NCBI GenBank assembly: GCA_002292895.1
Contig: DBCE01000172.1
Span: forward strand, 3,123-10,692
Direction: 5' to 3'
DNA from: Phycisphaerales bacterium UBA966
GTDB taxonomy: Bacteria > Planctomycetota > Phycisphaerae > Phycisphaerales > SM1A02
DNA length: 7,570 nucleotides
A program made the translations under genes and the position numbers. Below are positions 1 to 7,207 of this stretch, in pieces. Under the pieces are notes generated by a model, which did no database searches, had not been told where the DNA came from, and worked only from the letters and a program-made list of their open reading frames with translations. Every line of letters begins with the position of its first letter. Positions within the stretch are counted from its first letter, which is position 1.

Positions 1-1048
1 GTTCGTTGATGGTGACGTTTTTGACGCCGATGGCGCGGCGGCCGGGCTCAAGTTCCAACACGCGGTCCACCAACAGCATGGGGAACCGGTGCGGCATGAG
101 GCGACCGATGGCACGGGCGTCCATGGCGCGGCCTTCGATCAATTTGCGGGACTGCCGCTCTCTCTGCACGATCCGCAGCAGTTTCATGCCAAGCTGGCGG
201 TTCAATCCGTGACCGGAACGATTGGCAACCACTTGGCATTCCACAATGGTCCCAACCAGCGCCAGGTCACCAATGGCGTCCAGCATCTTGTGACGCACTG
301 GTTCATCGGGGAAGCGATACTCATTCTGGATAGGGCCTTCATCGCCGATCACCAAGACATCGCGCGGCGTGAGGTGACGGCACAAGCCTGCTTGCCAGAG
401 GGCTTCGGCTTCTTCCTTCAAGGAGAACGTACGCGCTGGAGCAACTTCAGCAACGTAATCGTCACGCGCTGGATCAAAGCTCCACGCCTGATGCGGAATG
501 CGCGTGGAATTGGCGCCGTAGTCAAGGTCGTACATCAGCCGCATACCGCCGGGGCTATCAGCAGGAATAGCCGCGATCGATGCGTCGCCTTCTTCCACCG
601 ACACCGTCTCCATCAATTTGAACATGCGGCGCGGGGCATCTTGTTCGGCAATACCAGCAGCGCGTATGGCATCAACAAATGGAAGCGCACTGCCATCGCC
701 GCAGGGAAGTTCCGGGCCGTGCAATTTCAGTAGCACATTGTCGATACCCAGTCCGCGCAAGGCGGACATGCAGTGCTCAACAGTTTCAATGGTGACATCG
801 CCGGCCTTGAGCGTGGTGCGTCGCGCGTTGGGGATCACGCTGGAGACCAGCGCGGGGATGATCACCGGACGTTCAAGGTCGGTCCGCTCGAACACGATGC
901 CGTGGTCGGGCGGAGCAGGCATGATGGTGAGCGTGGCCTCGCGCCCAAGCATGAGTCCCTTGCCGGTGACTACCGCCGATGCGGCCACGGTCCGTTGGCG
1001 TGGTGCGCCTGCGGGGACACCGCGTGCTGCGTTGCGGGTCGTGGTCAT
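1..1048 (-). CDS. lpxC/fabZ: Bifunctional LpxC-FabZ (UDP-3-O-acyl-GlcNAc deacetylase / 3-hydroxyacyl-ACP dehydratase), 3' end cut by window
   Basis: The 349 visible codons begin with a full LpxC module. LpxC is the zinc deacetylase that commits UDP-3-O-acyl-GlcNAc to lipid A in the cytoplasm. Visible hallmarks are QRT at 18-20, the VEHCMSAL motif with E91 (general base) and zinc ligand H92, VRHKMLDAIGD with zinc ligands H253 and D257, and SGHGLN with H280. From about residue 313 the chain continues without a stop into a FabZ N-terminus (LMPHRFPMLLVDRV, then GVKNVTINE). The FabZ catalytic GHFPG motif would lie just beyond the window edge. Such fusions are known, for example in Bacteroidota. 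The usual His of the GLHSG motif is Met here (M33). The ATG at 1048 is 33 bp after the lpxD stop and has no Shine-Dalgarno; an in-frame GTG at 1063 is an alternative. lpxA commonly follows, but that is outside the window. Confidence 0.95.
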   Translation of the reverse strand, partial: MTTTRNAARGVPAGAPRQRTVAASAVVTGKGLMLGREATLTIMPAPPDHGIVFERTDLERPVIIPALVSSVIPNARRTTLKAGDVTIETVEHCMSALRGLGIDNVLLKLHGPELPCGDGSALPFVDAIRAAGIAEQDAPRRMFKLMETVSVEEGDASIAAIPADSPGGMRLMYDLDYGANSTRIPHQAWSFDPARDDYVAEVAPARTFSLKEEAEALWQAGLCRHLTPRDVLVIGDEGPIQNEYRFPDEPVRHKMLDAIGDLALVGTIVECQVVANRSGHGLNRQLGMKLLRIVQRERQSRKLIEGRAMDARAIGRLMPHRFPMLLVDRVLELEPGRRAIGVKNVTINE

Positions 1049-1081
1049 GGGGGAGGCGGTCACTGCGGGCGTTACTCGTCG

Positions 1082-2119
1082 CTACTGGTCTTTGAGGAGC
1101 TTCAGGAGCGGCTTGGAGAGTTGCGTGAGTTTACGGATCGCGGCCTGCTCTCGCAACGCGGAGCGAATTTCCTGCGCCGGATAGCCGCCCCACGTCTCGC
1201 CCGCAGGGATATTGCTCATGAGTGCCGAGCGCGCTGCAATGCGCACGTCATTGCCGATGGTCAGGTGCGGCCCGATGCCGCAGCCGCCGCCCATGTGCAC
1301 ACGATCGCCAATGTTGCAACTTCCGGCGATCCCGGTGTGCCCACTGACCATGCATAGCCGCCCCATCTGCACGTTGTGGCCAACCTGGCAGAGGTTGTCA
1401 ATCTTGGAGCCGGCGCCGATGCGCGTTGCGGCAAACTTGCCACGATCAATCATGGAACCGGAGCCAATTTCGACGTCGTCTTCCAGGACCACCGAGCCGA
1501 GGTGCGGGATGCGCAACACCGACTTGCCATCAGCGCTGGGGCGGTAGCCAAATCCATCGCCGCCGATCACTGAGCTGGCCCCGATCACGCAGCGGGCGCC
1601 AACGCTGCATCGCTCGCGGATCACCGCGTTCGCGTGGATAAGTGTTCCACTTCCAATCTGAGCGTCTGGATAGATGACGGCGTTGGCATGAATCGAAACG
1701 TCCGTACCGATCACGCAGCGCGCACCAACGACGGCACCGGGTCCGATGCGCGCACCTGCACCGATGGTTGCGGTTGGATCAATGCGGGCATCCGGTGAAA
1801 CTCCCAGCGCCGGTAGCGACTCGCCGGGGAAGAACAGGTCCAGCACCGGGATCATTGCCAGATCAGCGTTGTCCACTTCAATGAGGCTGCGGCGCGAGGC
1901 GTCATGGCCGCGCACTTCAATTCCGCGGGTCACAATAGCAGTGCCGGCGCGTGAATCAGCCCATCGGTTTGCGTTGAGCAAGTCACCAATGAAGGTGAGT
2001 TCGTCGGCGCCTGCATCAATCACGGTTCCCAGCCCGCGCACGGGGCGGTCTCCGGGTCCAACCAGTGTGCCGCGCACCAAATCGGCGATCGATCCCGAAG
2101 TGTGCAGGACGTTCGTCAT
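1082..2119 (-). CDS. lpxD: UDP-3-O-(3-hydroxyacyl)glucosamine N-acyltransferase LpxD
   Basis: LpxD transfers a 3-hydroxyacyl chain from acyl-ACP to the 2-amino group of UDP-3-O-acyl-glucosamine, the step after LpxC, in the cytoplasm. The 345-residue length fits the family (E. coli 341). Residues about 1-105 form the uridine-binding N-terminal domain, including DELTFIGD at 39-46. From about 108 to 305 the protein is a run of hexapeptide repeats of the [I/V]-G-x-G-x-x type, the left-handed beta-helix of trimeric acyltransferases. Family signatures are IGGDGFGY at 185-192, the MIDRG box near 223-227, and QVGHNV, which places the catalytic histidine at H248 (E. coli H239). The basic C-terminal tail (about 318-345) is predicted helical, as in other LpxD proteins. 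The ATG overlaps the upstream ompH stop as ATGA, so translation is probably coupled. The identification is firm. Confidence 0.97.
   Translation of the reverse strand: MTNVLHTSGSIADLVRGTLVGPGDRPVRGLGTVIDAGADELTFIGDLLNANRWADSRAGTAIVTRGIEVRGHDASRRSLIEVDNADLAMIPVLDLFFPGESLPALGVSPDARIDPTATIGAGARIGPGAVVGARCVIGTDVSIHANAVIYPDAQIGSGTLIHANAVIRERCSVGARCVIGASSVIGGDGFGYRPSADGKSVLRIPHLGSVVLEDDVEIGSGSMIDRGKFAATRIGAGSKIDNLCQVGHNVQMGRLCMVSGHTGIAGSCNIGDRVHMGGGCGIGPHLTIGNDVRIAARSALMSNIPAGETWGGYPAQEIRSALREQAAIRKLTQLSKPLLKLLKDQ
2116..2119 (-). other. ATGA stop-start overlap between ompH and lpxD
   Basis: On the minus strand the ompH stop TGA (2118-2116) and the lpxD start ATG (2119-2117) overlap as ATGA. This arrangement usually permits reinitiation or translational coupling. 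Here no Shine-Dalgarno is visible in the preceding bases, so it supports both the lpxD start choice and operon organisation. Coupling itself is an inference. Confidence 0.85.
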
Positions 2120-2754
2120 GGCTTGGGTGCAGCTTGTGGCGCAGCGATGGCTGCCGGCGGAGTACCGCCGCGCGATTTGAACTCAGCGTTCGCTCGAGCG
2201 ATTACGGCGTCGGTGATATCGAGCTCATTGTCTGCAAAGAGAATGCGGCGCATGGCAAGTTGCTGCCGAGTAGCAGTGAATCCCGCTGGTTCGATCGGCG
2301 GGATCGAATCGTTGATGATGACGTAGTCAATCTTGCCTTCTTTGGCGACCGCGGCAGCCGCTTCGCGCACCTTGATGTACAGCGAGCGCATGCCACTGGC
2401 GCGCTCAGCTTCCACCTTCAACTGGCCAAACTGATCCTGTGCGCTCATCGTGCCGATAGCGCCTTCCACTTTCTTCAGCGTGTCGTTGTAGGGCGGGGTG
2501 CCAGGCTTGTAGCTCTCCAACTCAGCATTGAGGTCCTGCAGTTCCCGGCTCATGCGGTCCTTCTCGCCAACCATCTTTTCACCAAGCGTCTTGATGGCAG
2601 CTTCAATGGACTTTTGTTCATCAAGCGCCGTGAAGATGCGTTCCACATCAACACTGGCAACACGGGAAGGGCGGTCGGGGAATGCAGTTGCTGCGACAAG
2701 CACGGCTACGGCAATGCCAAGGGCGATCGTGGTATTTCTCATGGTAGTTGTCAT
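2116..2754 (-). CDS. ompH: OmpH/Skp-family periplasmic chaperone, lpxD-proximal paralog
   Basis: Skp/OmpH proteins are trimeric periplasmic holdases that bind unfolded outer-membrane proteins before BamA inserts them. This 212-residue protein starts with a short basic segment and a hydrophobic stretch (about 9-24) ending in ATA, consistent with a Sec signal peptide. The mature part opens with RVASVDVERIF (31-41), the typical first strand and helix of the family. A charged segment rich in E, K, Q and L (about 45-135) is probably coiled coil, interrupted by KPGTPPYND near 83-91. Then come KIDYVIIND (141-149), the second core strand, and RRILFADNELDITD (169-182), which closely matches the neighbouring paralog. 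The C-terminal tail is Ala/Pro rich. It is longer than Skp (about 160). A second ATG at 2742 (MRNTT) would give a cleaner signal peptide. It lies 38 bp after the upstream ompH and overlaps lpxD by 4 bp. Confidence 0.85.
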   Translation of the reverse strand: MTTTMRNTTIALGIAVAVLVAATAFPDRPSRVASVDVERIFTALDEQKSIEAAIKTLGEKMVGEKDRMSRELQDLNAELESYKPGTPPYNDTLKKVEGAIGTMSAQDQFGQLKVEAERASGMRSLYIKVREAAAAVAKEGKIDYVIINDSIPPIEPAGFTATRQQLAMRRILFADNELDITDAVIARANAEFKSRGGTPPAAIAAPQAAPKP

Positions 2755-2792
2755 GAAACTGAAACCGTCGGGGTGTTCATGTCGGGGTGAAT

Positions 2793-3509
2793 TTACTTGG
2801 CTGCAGGCGCAGGAGCTGGCGCCGGCGCAGGTGCGGCACCTGGTGCTGCCGCTGGAGCGGCGGCATCGCCCGTGGTCGGTTTGGAAGTGGCGCCGCGCGC
2901 GTTGTTCATACGCACGACGAGTTGGTCAGTGACATCGATGGACTTCGCTGCAAAGAGGACGCGGCGGCGGACGATTTGCTCTTGCGCCTGTGACTCAAGT
3001 GGCACTTTGGAATCGCGCTGCAACTGAATGTCGGTGACGCCGTCGTTGACCAAGATGACGTCCCAGCCCTCCGCGTCGGCCAGCTTTTGACTCTCCGACC
3101 GAACATTGCGATACATGCTTTGCCACATCAGGGCGCGCTCGCGATCAACCTCGATCTTCTTGATCTTTTCCCACTGCTCCAATTGCAGCTGTTCAAATGC
3201 CAGTTTGTCGCGAATTCCCATCCGCTCTTGATCGTTGGCGGCGGTCTCCATGGTCTTGGCCAATTCCTCAACGGACTTTCGCTTGGCGGTGAATTCGTCT
3301 TGGACCTTTTTGCCAAGTGCGGTGATCTGCACTTCCCAGTCGCTGCGCTCGTTCAGGCGCTCGATCACTTTGACCAAGTCCACGGTAGCGACGCGGGTGG
3401 GTGCGGGGGCCATGCGTGCTGAGGCGCCGGCGTTGTACGAGACGGCGGTCACCATTGCCCCAGCAATTGCCGCGACGAAGATGCCTGCAAAGGTCCGTTG
3501 GTTGCTCAT
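2793..3509 (-). CDS. ompH: OmpH/Skp-family periplasmic chaperone, bamA-proximal paralog with Ala/Pro tail
   Basis: This is the second OmpH/Skp-like chaperone, 238 residues from the ATG at 3509. A hydrophobic segment (about 7-23) followed by small residues (NAGASA at 26-31) looks like a Sec signal peptide. The core starts with RVATVDLVKVIERLNER (39-55). A long, strongly charged helix (about 56-145, many E, K, R, Q) is the expected coiled-coil arm that clamps client proteins. EGWDVILVND (147-156) is the second core strand, and RRVLFAAKSIDVTDQLV (182-198) matches the end of the adjacent paralog. The last 22 residues are an Ala/Pro low-complexity tail, presumably disordered. It sits 40 bp after bamA and 38 bp before the other ompH. 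A longer reading from a TTG at 3596 overlaps bamA and puts non-hydrophobic sequence ahead of the signal peptide, so I reject it. Family membership is clear; whether it binds the same clients as Skp is inferred. Confidence 0.87.
   Translation of the reverse strand: MSNQRTFAGIFVAAIAGAMVTAVSYNAGASARMAPAPTRVATVDLVKVIERLNERSDWEVQITALGKKVQDEFTAKRKSVEELAKTMETAANDQERMGIRDKLAFEQLQLEQWEKIKKIEVDRERALMWQSMYRNVRSESQKLADAEGWDVILVNDGVTDIQLQRDSKVPLESQAQEQIVRRRVLFAAKSIDVTDQLVVRMNNARGATSKPTTGDAAAPAAAPGAAPAPAPAPAPAAK
2796..2861 (-). repeat. GC-rich low-complexity tract encoding an Ala/Pro tail
   Basis: The 3' end of the bamA-proximal ompH is built from alternating Ala and Pro codons (residues 217-238), including four consecutive AP pairs before the final AAK. 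It is probably a disordered tail or cell-wall-spanning linker, and its length could vary between strains by slippage. The paralog downstream has a shorter Ala/Pro-rich end. Confidence 0.7.
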
Positions 3510-3549
3510 CCCGGCAGTGTACGCAGCCGCCGCCACCGATGGCAGCGTG

Positions 3550-6000
3550 TCAGAAGGGCAGATCGATCGTGAAACTGAACACCTGTTCCTCGTCAAATTG
3601 CTGCTTCATCAGGGGGTAGGCAAAGTCAAGGGCAATGGGCGCCTGTCCGAACTGTGGAATGAAGATTCGGAGGCCCGCGCCAACGCCCACGCGGTACTGC
3701 GCGAGCCAGGCGTCGTCGTTCACGGTTCCGCTGTCAACGAACGTCACTACGGACAGGAAGTCACCCATGACTGGGATCTCGTACTGGGCGCCCGCAAAGA
3801 ATAGGAAGTTGCCGCCGACGGGCACATTGGTGTCTTGCGTAGTGAACGTGGCAGGGGGGTTGGAGCCAATGATCCGATTGGATTTCGGGCTCACGGTACG
3901 GAACGCAAAGCCACGCAGGGTGCGCCCGCCGAGGTACCAGCGTTCATACACGGGGGCATCCGTTGAGAAGATGTATGCAGCCTGCGTACGCAGACGCAGA
4001 ACCTGTTTACGCCCAAGGAAGTCTTCGTAGGTTGTGAAGAACTGCGTCAGGTTGATGCCCACCTGTGGGTACGCGTAGTCGCCGCCAAAGATGCCGTGGT
4101 AGCCGGTTTGCAACTCCAACTGTGAACCACGGCCGGGGTGACTGGGGTTGTCTACTTCGGTGCGCGTGAGTTCCGCAAGAATGGCGCTGTTGTAACTTGG
4201 CCCGCGCTGTTCCCACACCTCCACCGGCGTTTCGTCCTCGAAGTCGGTCAGTGTGACGTTCTCTACACGGGGGTTGACGGAGAATGACCAAAAATCACCA
4301 ATGCGCGTACTGATTCCAAAGAGCAAGCTCGCACGATCTTCCAGATAGGTGTCAAAGAAGCGAGTGCGGTAATTGAGCGCGGTGTTGCCACCCCAATCGC
4401 TGTCCAAGAGGTGGGGATCACCAATCGAGACGTTGTAGTTACTTACTTCAATACCAGGCGCGATAGCCAGGTTGAAGGTTTGTCCGGCGCCGCGGAAGGA
4501 GCGACCGCCGGTGAATTCATCAAACGTATTGGGGGTATCAGCAAGGTCGAAGTTCTGCTGCTTCAGCGAGATTTCACCAAACAAGCCCGAGTCGGTGCCT
4601 GCGCCAACGCCAAAGTTCACGGAGCCGGTTTGCTTCTCTTTGACATCGACCAAGACATCGCGAGTGCCCTTGTCATCGGCATCCGGCGCTTGTGGCGTTA
4701 CGCGCGGCTCGCGGAACAATCCGGAGCGATCGAGCCGCTTCTCAGTGTTCTTGATTTCACGGCCGTCCATCGGGCGACCGGGCTGGAAACGAACGAGTCG
4801 GCGTACCACTTTGTCACGCGTGACGTAGTTCCCTTGAATCTCTACCAAGCCAGTGGCATAGGCACCGCCTTCGCGAATATTGAGCAGGAGGTCAACCTCG
4901 GGCTCCTCGCCAACGCGCACCCAGCTGTCACCCACTCGGGCATCGATGTAGCCCATCACTTGGTACGCCTGCACGATGGCCGTCTTGGTCTTGTCGATCA
5001 GGTTGCGCTGAAATGGATCGCCGCGTTGGATGACGGCCAGATTGCCAATCTGCTCCCGCGTCATGATCGCGGGCGGGTTGCCGCCTTCGCCCTTAACAAC
5101 GATGTTTCGTAGCCGGTATTGGCGTCCTTCTGCAATCACAAAGACAATCTTTGCTTCGCGCTGATCAGAGCTCAATTCAATGCGTCGATCAACACGGACG
5201 TCCACATGCCCGCGGTCTTTGTAGTAACGGTCAATGGTGGCAACATCTTCCACCAAGAGGTCTTCTTCAAGTTCGCCCTTGCGGAACAGAAAGATCCACG
5301 GCTTGGTCTTGATCTGTGCCTCAAGTTGTTCTGAAGCAAACGCCTGGTTGCCAACAAACTCAATCTCGCGGATACGTACGCGCGGTCCTTCGATGATCTG
5401 GAAGAGGAGCAACCCTTGGTCAAGCTTGCTCTCATCTACCTTGACGTCAACGAGGTAGTTGCCGCGCCCCTTGTACAACTCTTTGATTCGGAACACCGAT
5501 TGCTCTAACAAGAAGTCATCGCGTGGCGCACCGGTGGCCAGCGGCACGGCCTTGCGCAACTCCTGATCGGTGATCACATAGTTGCCGGCGAAGTCGATGC
5601 TGTTGACGATCTGCTGCTCTTCGGCGGTGTAGGAAACTTCGACGCTGCCGTCCGGAAGGATGGTGGCATCCGCAGACACCTGTCCAAATCGACCGAGTCG
5701 GTACAAAGTAGAGACGTCGTTCTTCACCACCTTGGAATCGAAGGGCTGCCCAGCGGCGATGCGCAGGTTGTTACGGATCTCTTGTTCAGTTGCTAACTTC
5801 TTTCCGCGGATCACCACCTTGATGGATGACACCGGTCGGTCCGCGAGTGTTTCGTCCTCAAGATCAAGTGCCCACGCGCGCGCGCTGCCCACAAAGGCAA
5901 CGCAGGCGATCAGCGTCGCTAGCAGTGCGCTGCGCAGGACGTCGCCGAGGTGCCCGGGACGGGATGTCCGGCGGGGAGTTCGTGTACCGAGGCGATCCAT
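3550..6000 (-). CDS. bamA: Outer membrane protein assembly factor BamA (Omp85 family)
   Basis: BamA is the central outer-membrane insertase that folds beta-barrel proteins into the membrane. The 816-residue length fits the family. A long basic N-region and hydrophobic stretch (about 21-44, ending RAWA before LDLEDE) form a Sec signal peptide. Five POTRA domains follow at about 56-128, 130-206, 207-292, 295-378 and 381-458, each with the family pattern (for example IDFAGNYVIT, IEFVGNQAF, VEIQGNYVT). The barrel runs from about 460 to 816, opening with VNFGVGAGTDSGLFGEISL. It contains the conserved loop-6 motif LRGF with R696-G697-F698, and ends in the C-terminal Phe typical of the outer-membrane beta-signal. 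It leads the minus-strand cluster and diverges from gcvT. The ATG at 6000 is chosen over an in-frame TTG at 6030 because it gives a compact signal peptide and stays clear of gcvT. No Shine-Dalgarno is visible. Confidence 0.97.
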   Translation of the reverse strand: MDRLGTRTPRRTSRPGHLGDVLRSALLATLIACVAFVGSARAWALDLEDETLADRPVSSIKVVIRGKKLATEQEIRNNLRIAAGQPFDSKVVKNDVSTLYRLGRFGQVSADATILPDGSVEVSYTAEEQQIVNSIDFAGNYVITDQELRKAVPLATGAPRDDFLLEQSVFRIKELYKGRGNYLVDVKVDESKLDQGLLLFQIIEGPRVRIREIEFVGNQAFASEQLEAQIKTKPWIFLFRKGELEEDLLVEDVATIDRYYKDRGHVDVRVDRRIELSSDQREAKIVFVIAEGRQYRLRNIVVKGEGGNPPAIMTREQIGNLAVIQRGDPFQRNLIDKTKTAIVQAYQVMGYIDARVGDSWVRVGEEPEVDLLLNIREGGAYATGLVEIQGNYVTRDKVVRRLVRFQPGRPMDGREIKNTEKRLDRSGLFREPRVTPQAPDADDKGTRDVLVDVKEKQTGSVNFGVGAGTDSGLFGEISLKQQNFDLADTPNTFDEFTGGRSFRGAGQTFNLAIAPGIEVSNYNVSIGDPHLLDSDWGGNTALNYRTRFFDTYLEDRASLLFGISTRIGDFWSFSVNPRVENVTLTDFEDETPVEVWEQRGPSYNSAILAELTRTEVDNPSHPGRGSQLELQTGYHGIFGGDYAYPQVGINLTQFFTTYEDFLGRKQVLRLRTQAAYIFSTDAPVYERWYLGGRTLRGFAFRTVSPKSNRIIGSNPPATFTTQDTNVPVGGNFLFFAGAQYEIPVMGDFLSVVTFVDSGTVNDDAWLAQYRVGVGAGLRIFIPQFGQAPIALDFAYPLMKQQFDEEQVFSFTIDLPF

Positions 6001-6056
6001 GCTCGAATTGCGAGGATAGTCGCGCTGCAATGTCTTCGGCTACCCTTTCCCGAATC
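6001..6056. promoter_or_regulatory. Short divergent bamA/gcvT intergenic region, presumed to hold both promoters
   Basis: Only 56 bp separate the chosen start codons of bamA (minus) and gcvT (plus), or 29 bp if gcvT starts at the upstream ATG (6030). Both transcripts should start here or inside the opposing gene's first codons. I see no convincing -35/-10 pair on either strand; GATAGT (6016-6021) on plus and TATCCT on minus are weak -10-like strings without good partners. A GAGGA at 6012-6016 is the only Shine-Dalgarno-like string and lies 13 nt before the 6030 ATG. The promoter role is inferred from layout alone. Confidence 0.35.
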
Positions 6057-7202
6057 ATGAGCACTGCCAATCTTGCCCGTACACCCTTCCATCACTGGAG
6101 CGCCGAGCGCGGAGCTCGCTTTGTGGATTTCACGGGCTGGGAGATGCCCATGTCGTACGGCTCCATCATTGACGAGCATCACGCGTGCCGCTCGGGTGCC
6201 GCGTTCTTTGATGTCAGCCACATGGGTCGATTGCGCATCACTGGTCGCCATGCCCGCAAGTTCCTCGACCGCGTTTGCACCCGGCAGATCATGGGTATGG
6301 AGCGTGGCACGGTGCGCTATTCGCTGGTCTGCAATGAGCGGGGCGGGGTCCGTGATGACGTCTTGGTCTATTGCTACGAGGAAGACGACTACATGATGGT
6401 GGTCAATGCCTCAAACCGTCTGAAGATCCTCGACTGGTTCGGGTCGATCAAGGCGCGTGAGAACATGACATTCCAGATGGAAGATGTCACCGCGGATACC
6501 GCGATGGCTGCCATTCAGGGTCCAAAGGTCCTGGAGATCGTGGGAACTTTCAGCCGCGAAATCCCCACGCTGAAGCGTTACCGCTTCGCTGAAAAGAGCC
6601 TGATGATCGCCAAACTCACCGTCAGCCGCACTGGTTACACGGGCGAAGACGGCGTGGAACTGGTGATGGGATCAACGGTCGCCAAGTTTGTACTGCCGAT
6701 GCTCTTGCGTGAAAAAGAGGGCGTAACCGCCATGGTGCGGCCGGCAGGCTTGGGCGCGCGCGATTCGCTGCGCACGGAGGCATCAATGCCCCTGTATGGC
6801 CATGAAATCAGCGAAGAAATCGACCCGCTGAGCGCTGGTCTCGGCTTTGCGGTCAAGCTCGACAAGGGTGATGTGGATACGCGCGAAGGCCGTTTCATTG
6901 GCCAAGAGGCTCTCTTGAAGATCAAGGCTGATGGCGTGCAGAACAGCCTGGTTGGCTTTGAGGTGGAGGGTCGTCGCTCCGCGCGACAGGGCATGCTGCT
7001 CTATCACGGTGGCAAGCACGTTGGGCACGTGACTAGCGGCTGCCTCAGCCCCACGCTCGACAAGGTCATTGCCATGGGCTACGTGCCCGCAGCGATGAGC
7101 GCGGTCGGTACGGAGTTTGAACTTGATCTTGGCAAGGTGAAGACCACGGCAAAGGTCGTCAAGATGCCGTTCTACAACCCGGTTCGCACGAAGACCGCGT
7201 AA
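6057..7202 (+). CDS. gcvT: Glycine cleavage system T-protein (aminomethyltransferase)
   Basis: GcvT takes the aminomethyl group from the lipoyl arm of GcvH, passes the one-carbon unit to tetrahydrofolate as 5,10-methylene-THF, and releases ammonia. It acts in the cytoplasm. The 381-residue length is normal. Landmarks are RTPFHHW (8-14), DFTGWEMPMSYGSIIDEH (24-41), FDVSHMGRL (51-59), GGVRDD with the folate-site aspartate at D100/D101, VVNASN (115-120), SRTGYTGEDGVEL (190-202), GLGARDSLRTEASMPLYGHE (231-250) and the C-terminal SGCLSPTLDKVIAMGYV (327-343). No key residue looks missing. I chose ATG 6057 because the family usually begins just before the RTP motif. ATG 6030 adds nine residues and has a distant GAGGA, so it remains possible. 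A much longer reading from 5826 runs into bamA and is unlikely. No gcvH or gcvP is in view, so the gene stands apart from the rest of the system here. Confidence 0.96.
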   Translation: MSTANLARTPFHHWSAERGARFVDFTGWEMPMSYGSIIDEHHACRSGAAFFDVSHMGRLRITGRHARKFLDRVCTRQIMGMERGTVRYSLVCNERGGVRDDVLVYCYEEDDYMMVVNASNRLKILDWFGSIKARENMTFQMEDVTADTAMAAIQGPKVLEIVGTFSREIPTLKRYRFAEKSLMIAKLTVSRTGYTGEDGVELVMGSTVAKFVLPMLLREKEGVTAMVRPAGLGARDSLRTEASMPLYGHEISEEIDPLSAGLGFAVKLDKGDVDTREGRFIGQEALLKIKADGVQNSLVGFEVEGRRSARQGMLLYHGGKHVGHVTSGCLSPTLDKVIAMGYVPAAMSAVGTEFELDLGKVKTTAKVVKMPFYNPVRTKTA

Positions 7203-7207
7203 AGCAA

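Noticed and set aside
89..733. Long plus-strand open frame opposite lpxC/fabZ
   Set aside because: It lies fully antisense to a confidently identified conserved gene; the protein resembles no family I recognise. It is a by-product of GC-rich codon bias, as are the plus-strand frames at 618-1184, 773-1357 and 1746-2180.
2065..2790. 241-codon plus-strand open frame opposite the lpxD start and ompH
   Set aside because: It is antisense to ompH, whose domain pattern is clear; the antisense protein shows no recognisable motif.
3510..3596. N-terminal extension of the bamA-proximal OmpH from a TTG at 3596
   Set aside because: It would overlap the end of bamA and put 29 non-hydrophobic residues in front of a good signal peptide.
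4411..5112. 233-codon plus-strand open frame inside bamA
   Set aside because: It is antisense to the BamA POTRA and barrel region, which is conserved throughout; no independent start signal or family match.
6001..6030. N-terminal extension of BamA from a TTG at 6030
   Set aside because: The ATG at 6000 already gives a complete signal peptide; the extension adds no recognisable sequence and reaches the alternative gcvT start.
5826..6056. 77-residue N-terminal extension of GcvT from 5826
   Set aside because: It overlaps the bamA signal-peptide region in antisense, and the extra residues are Arg/Ser-rich and unlike GcvT, which normally begins just before the RTP motif.
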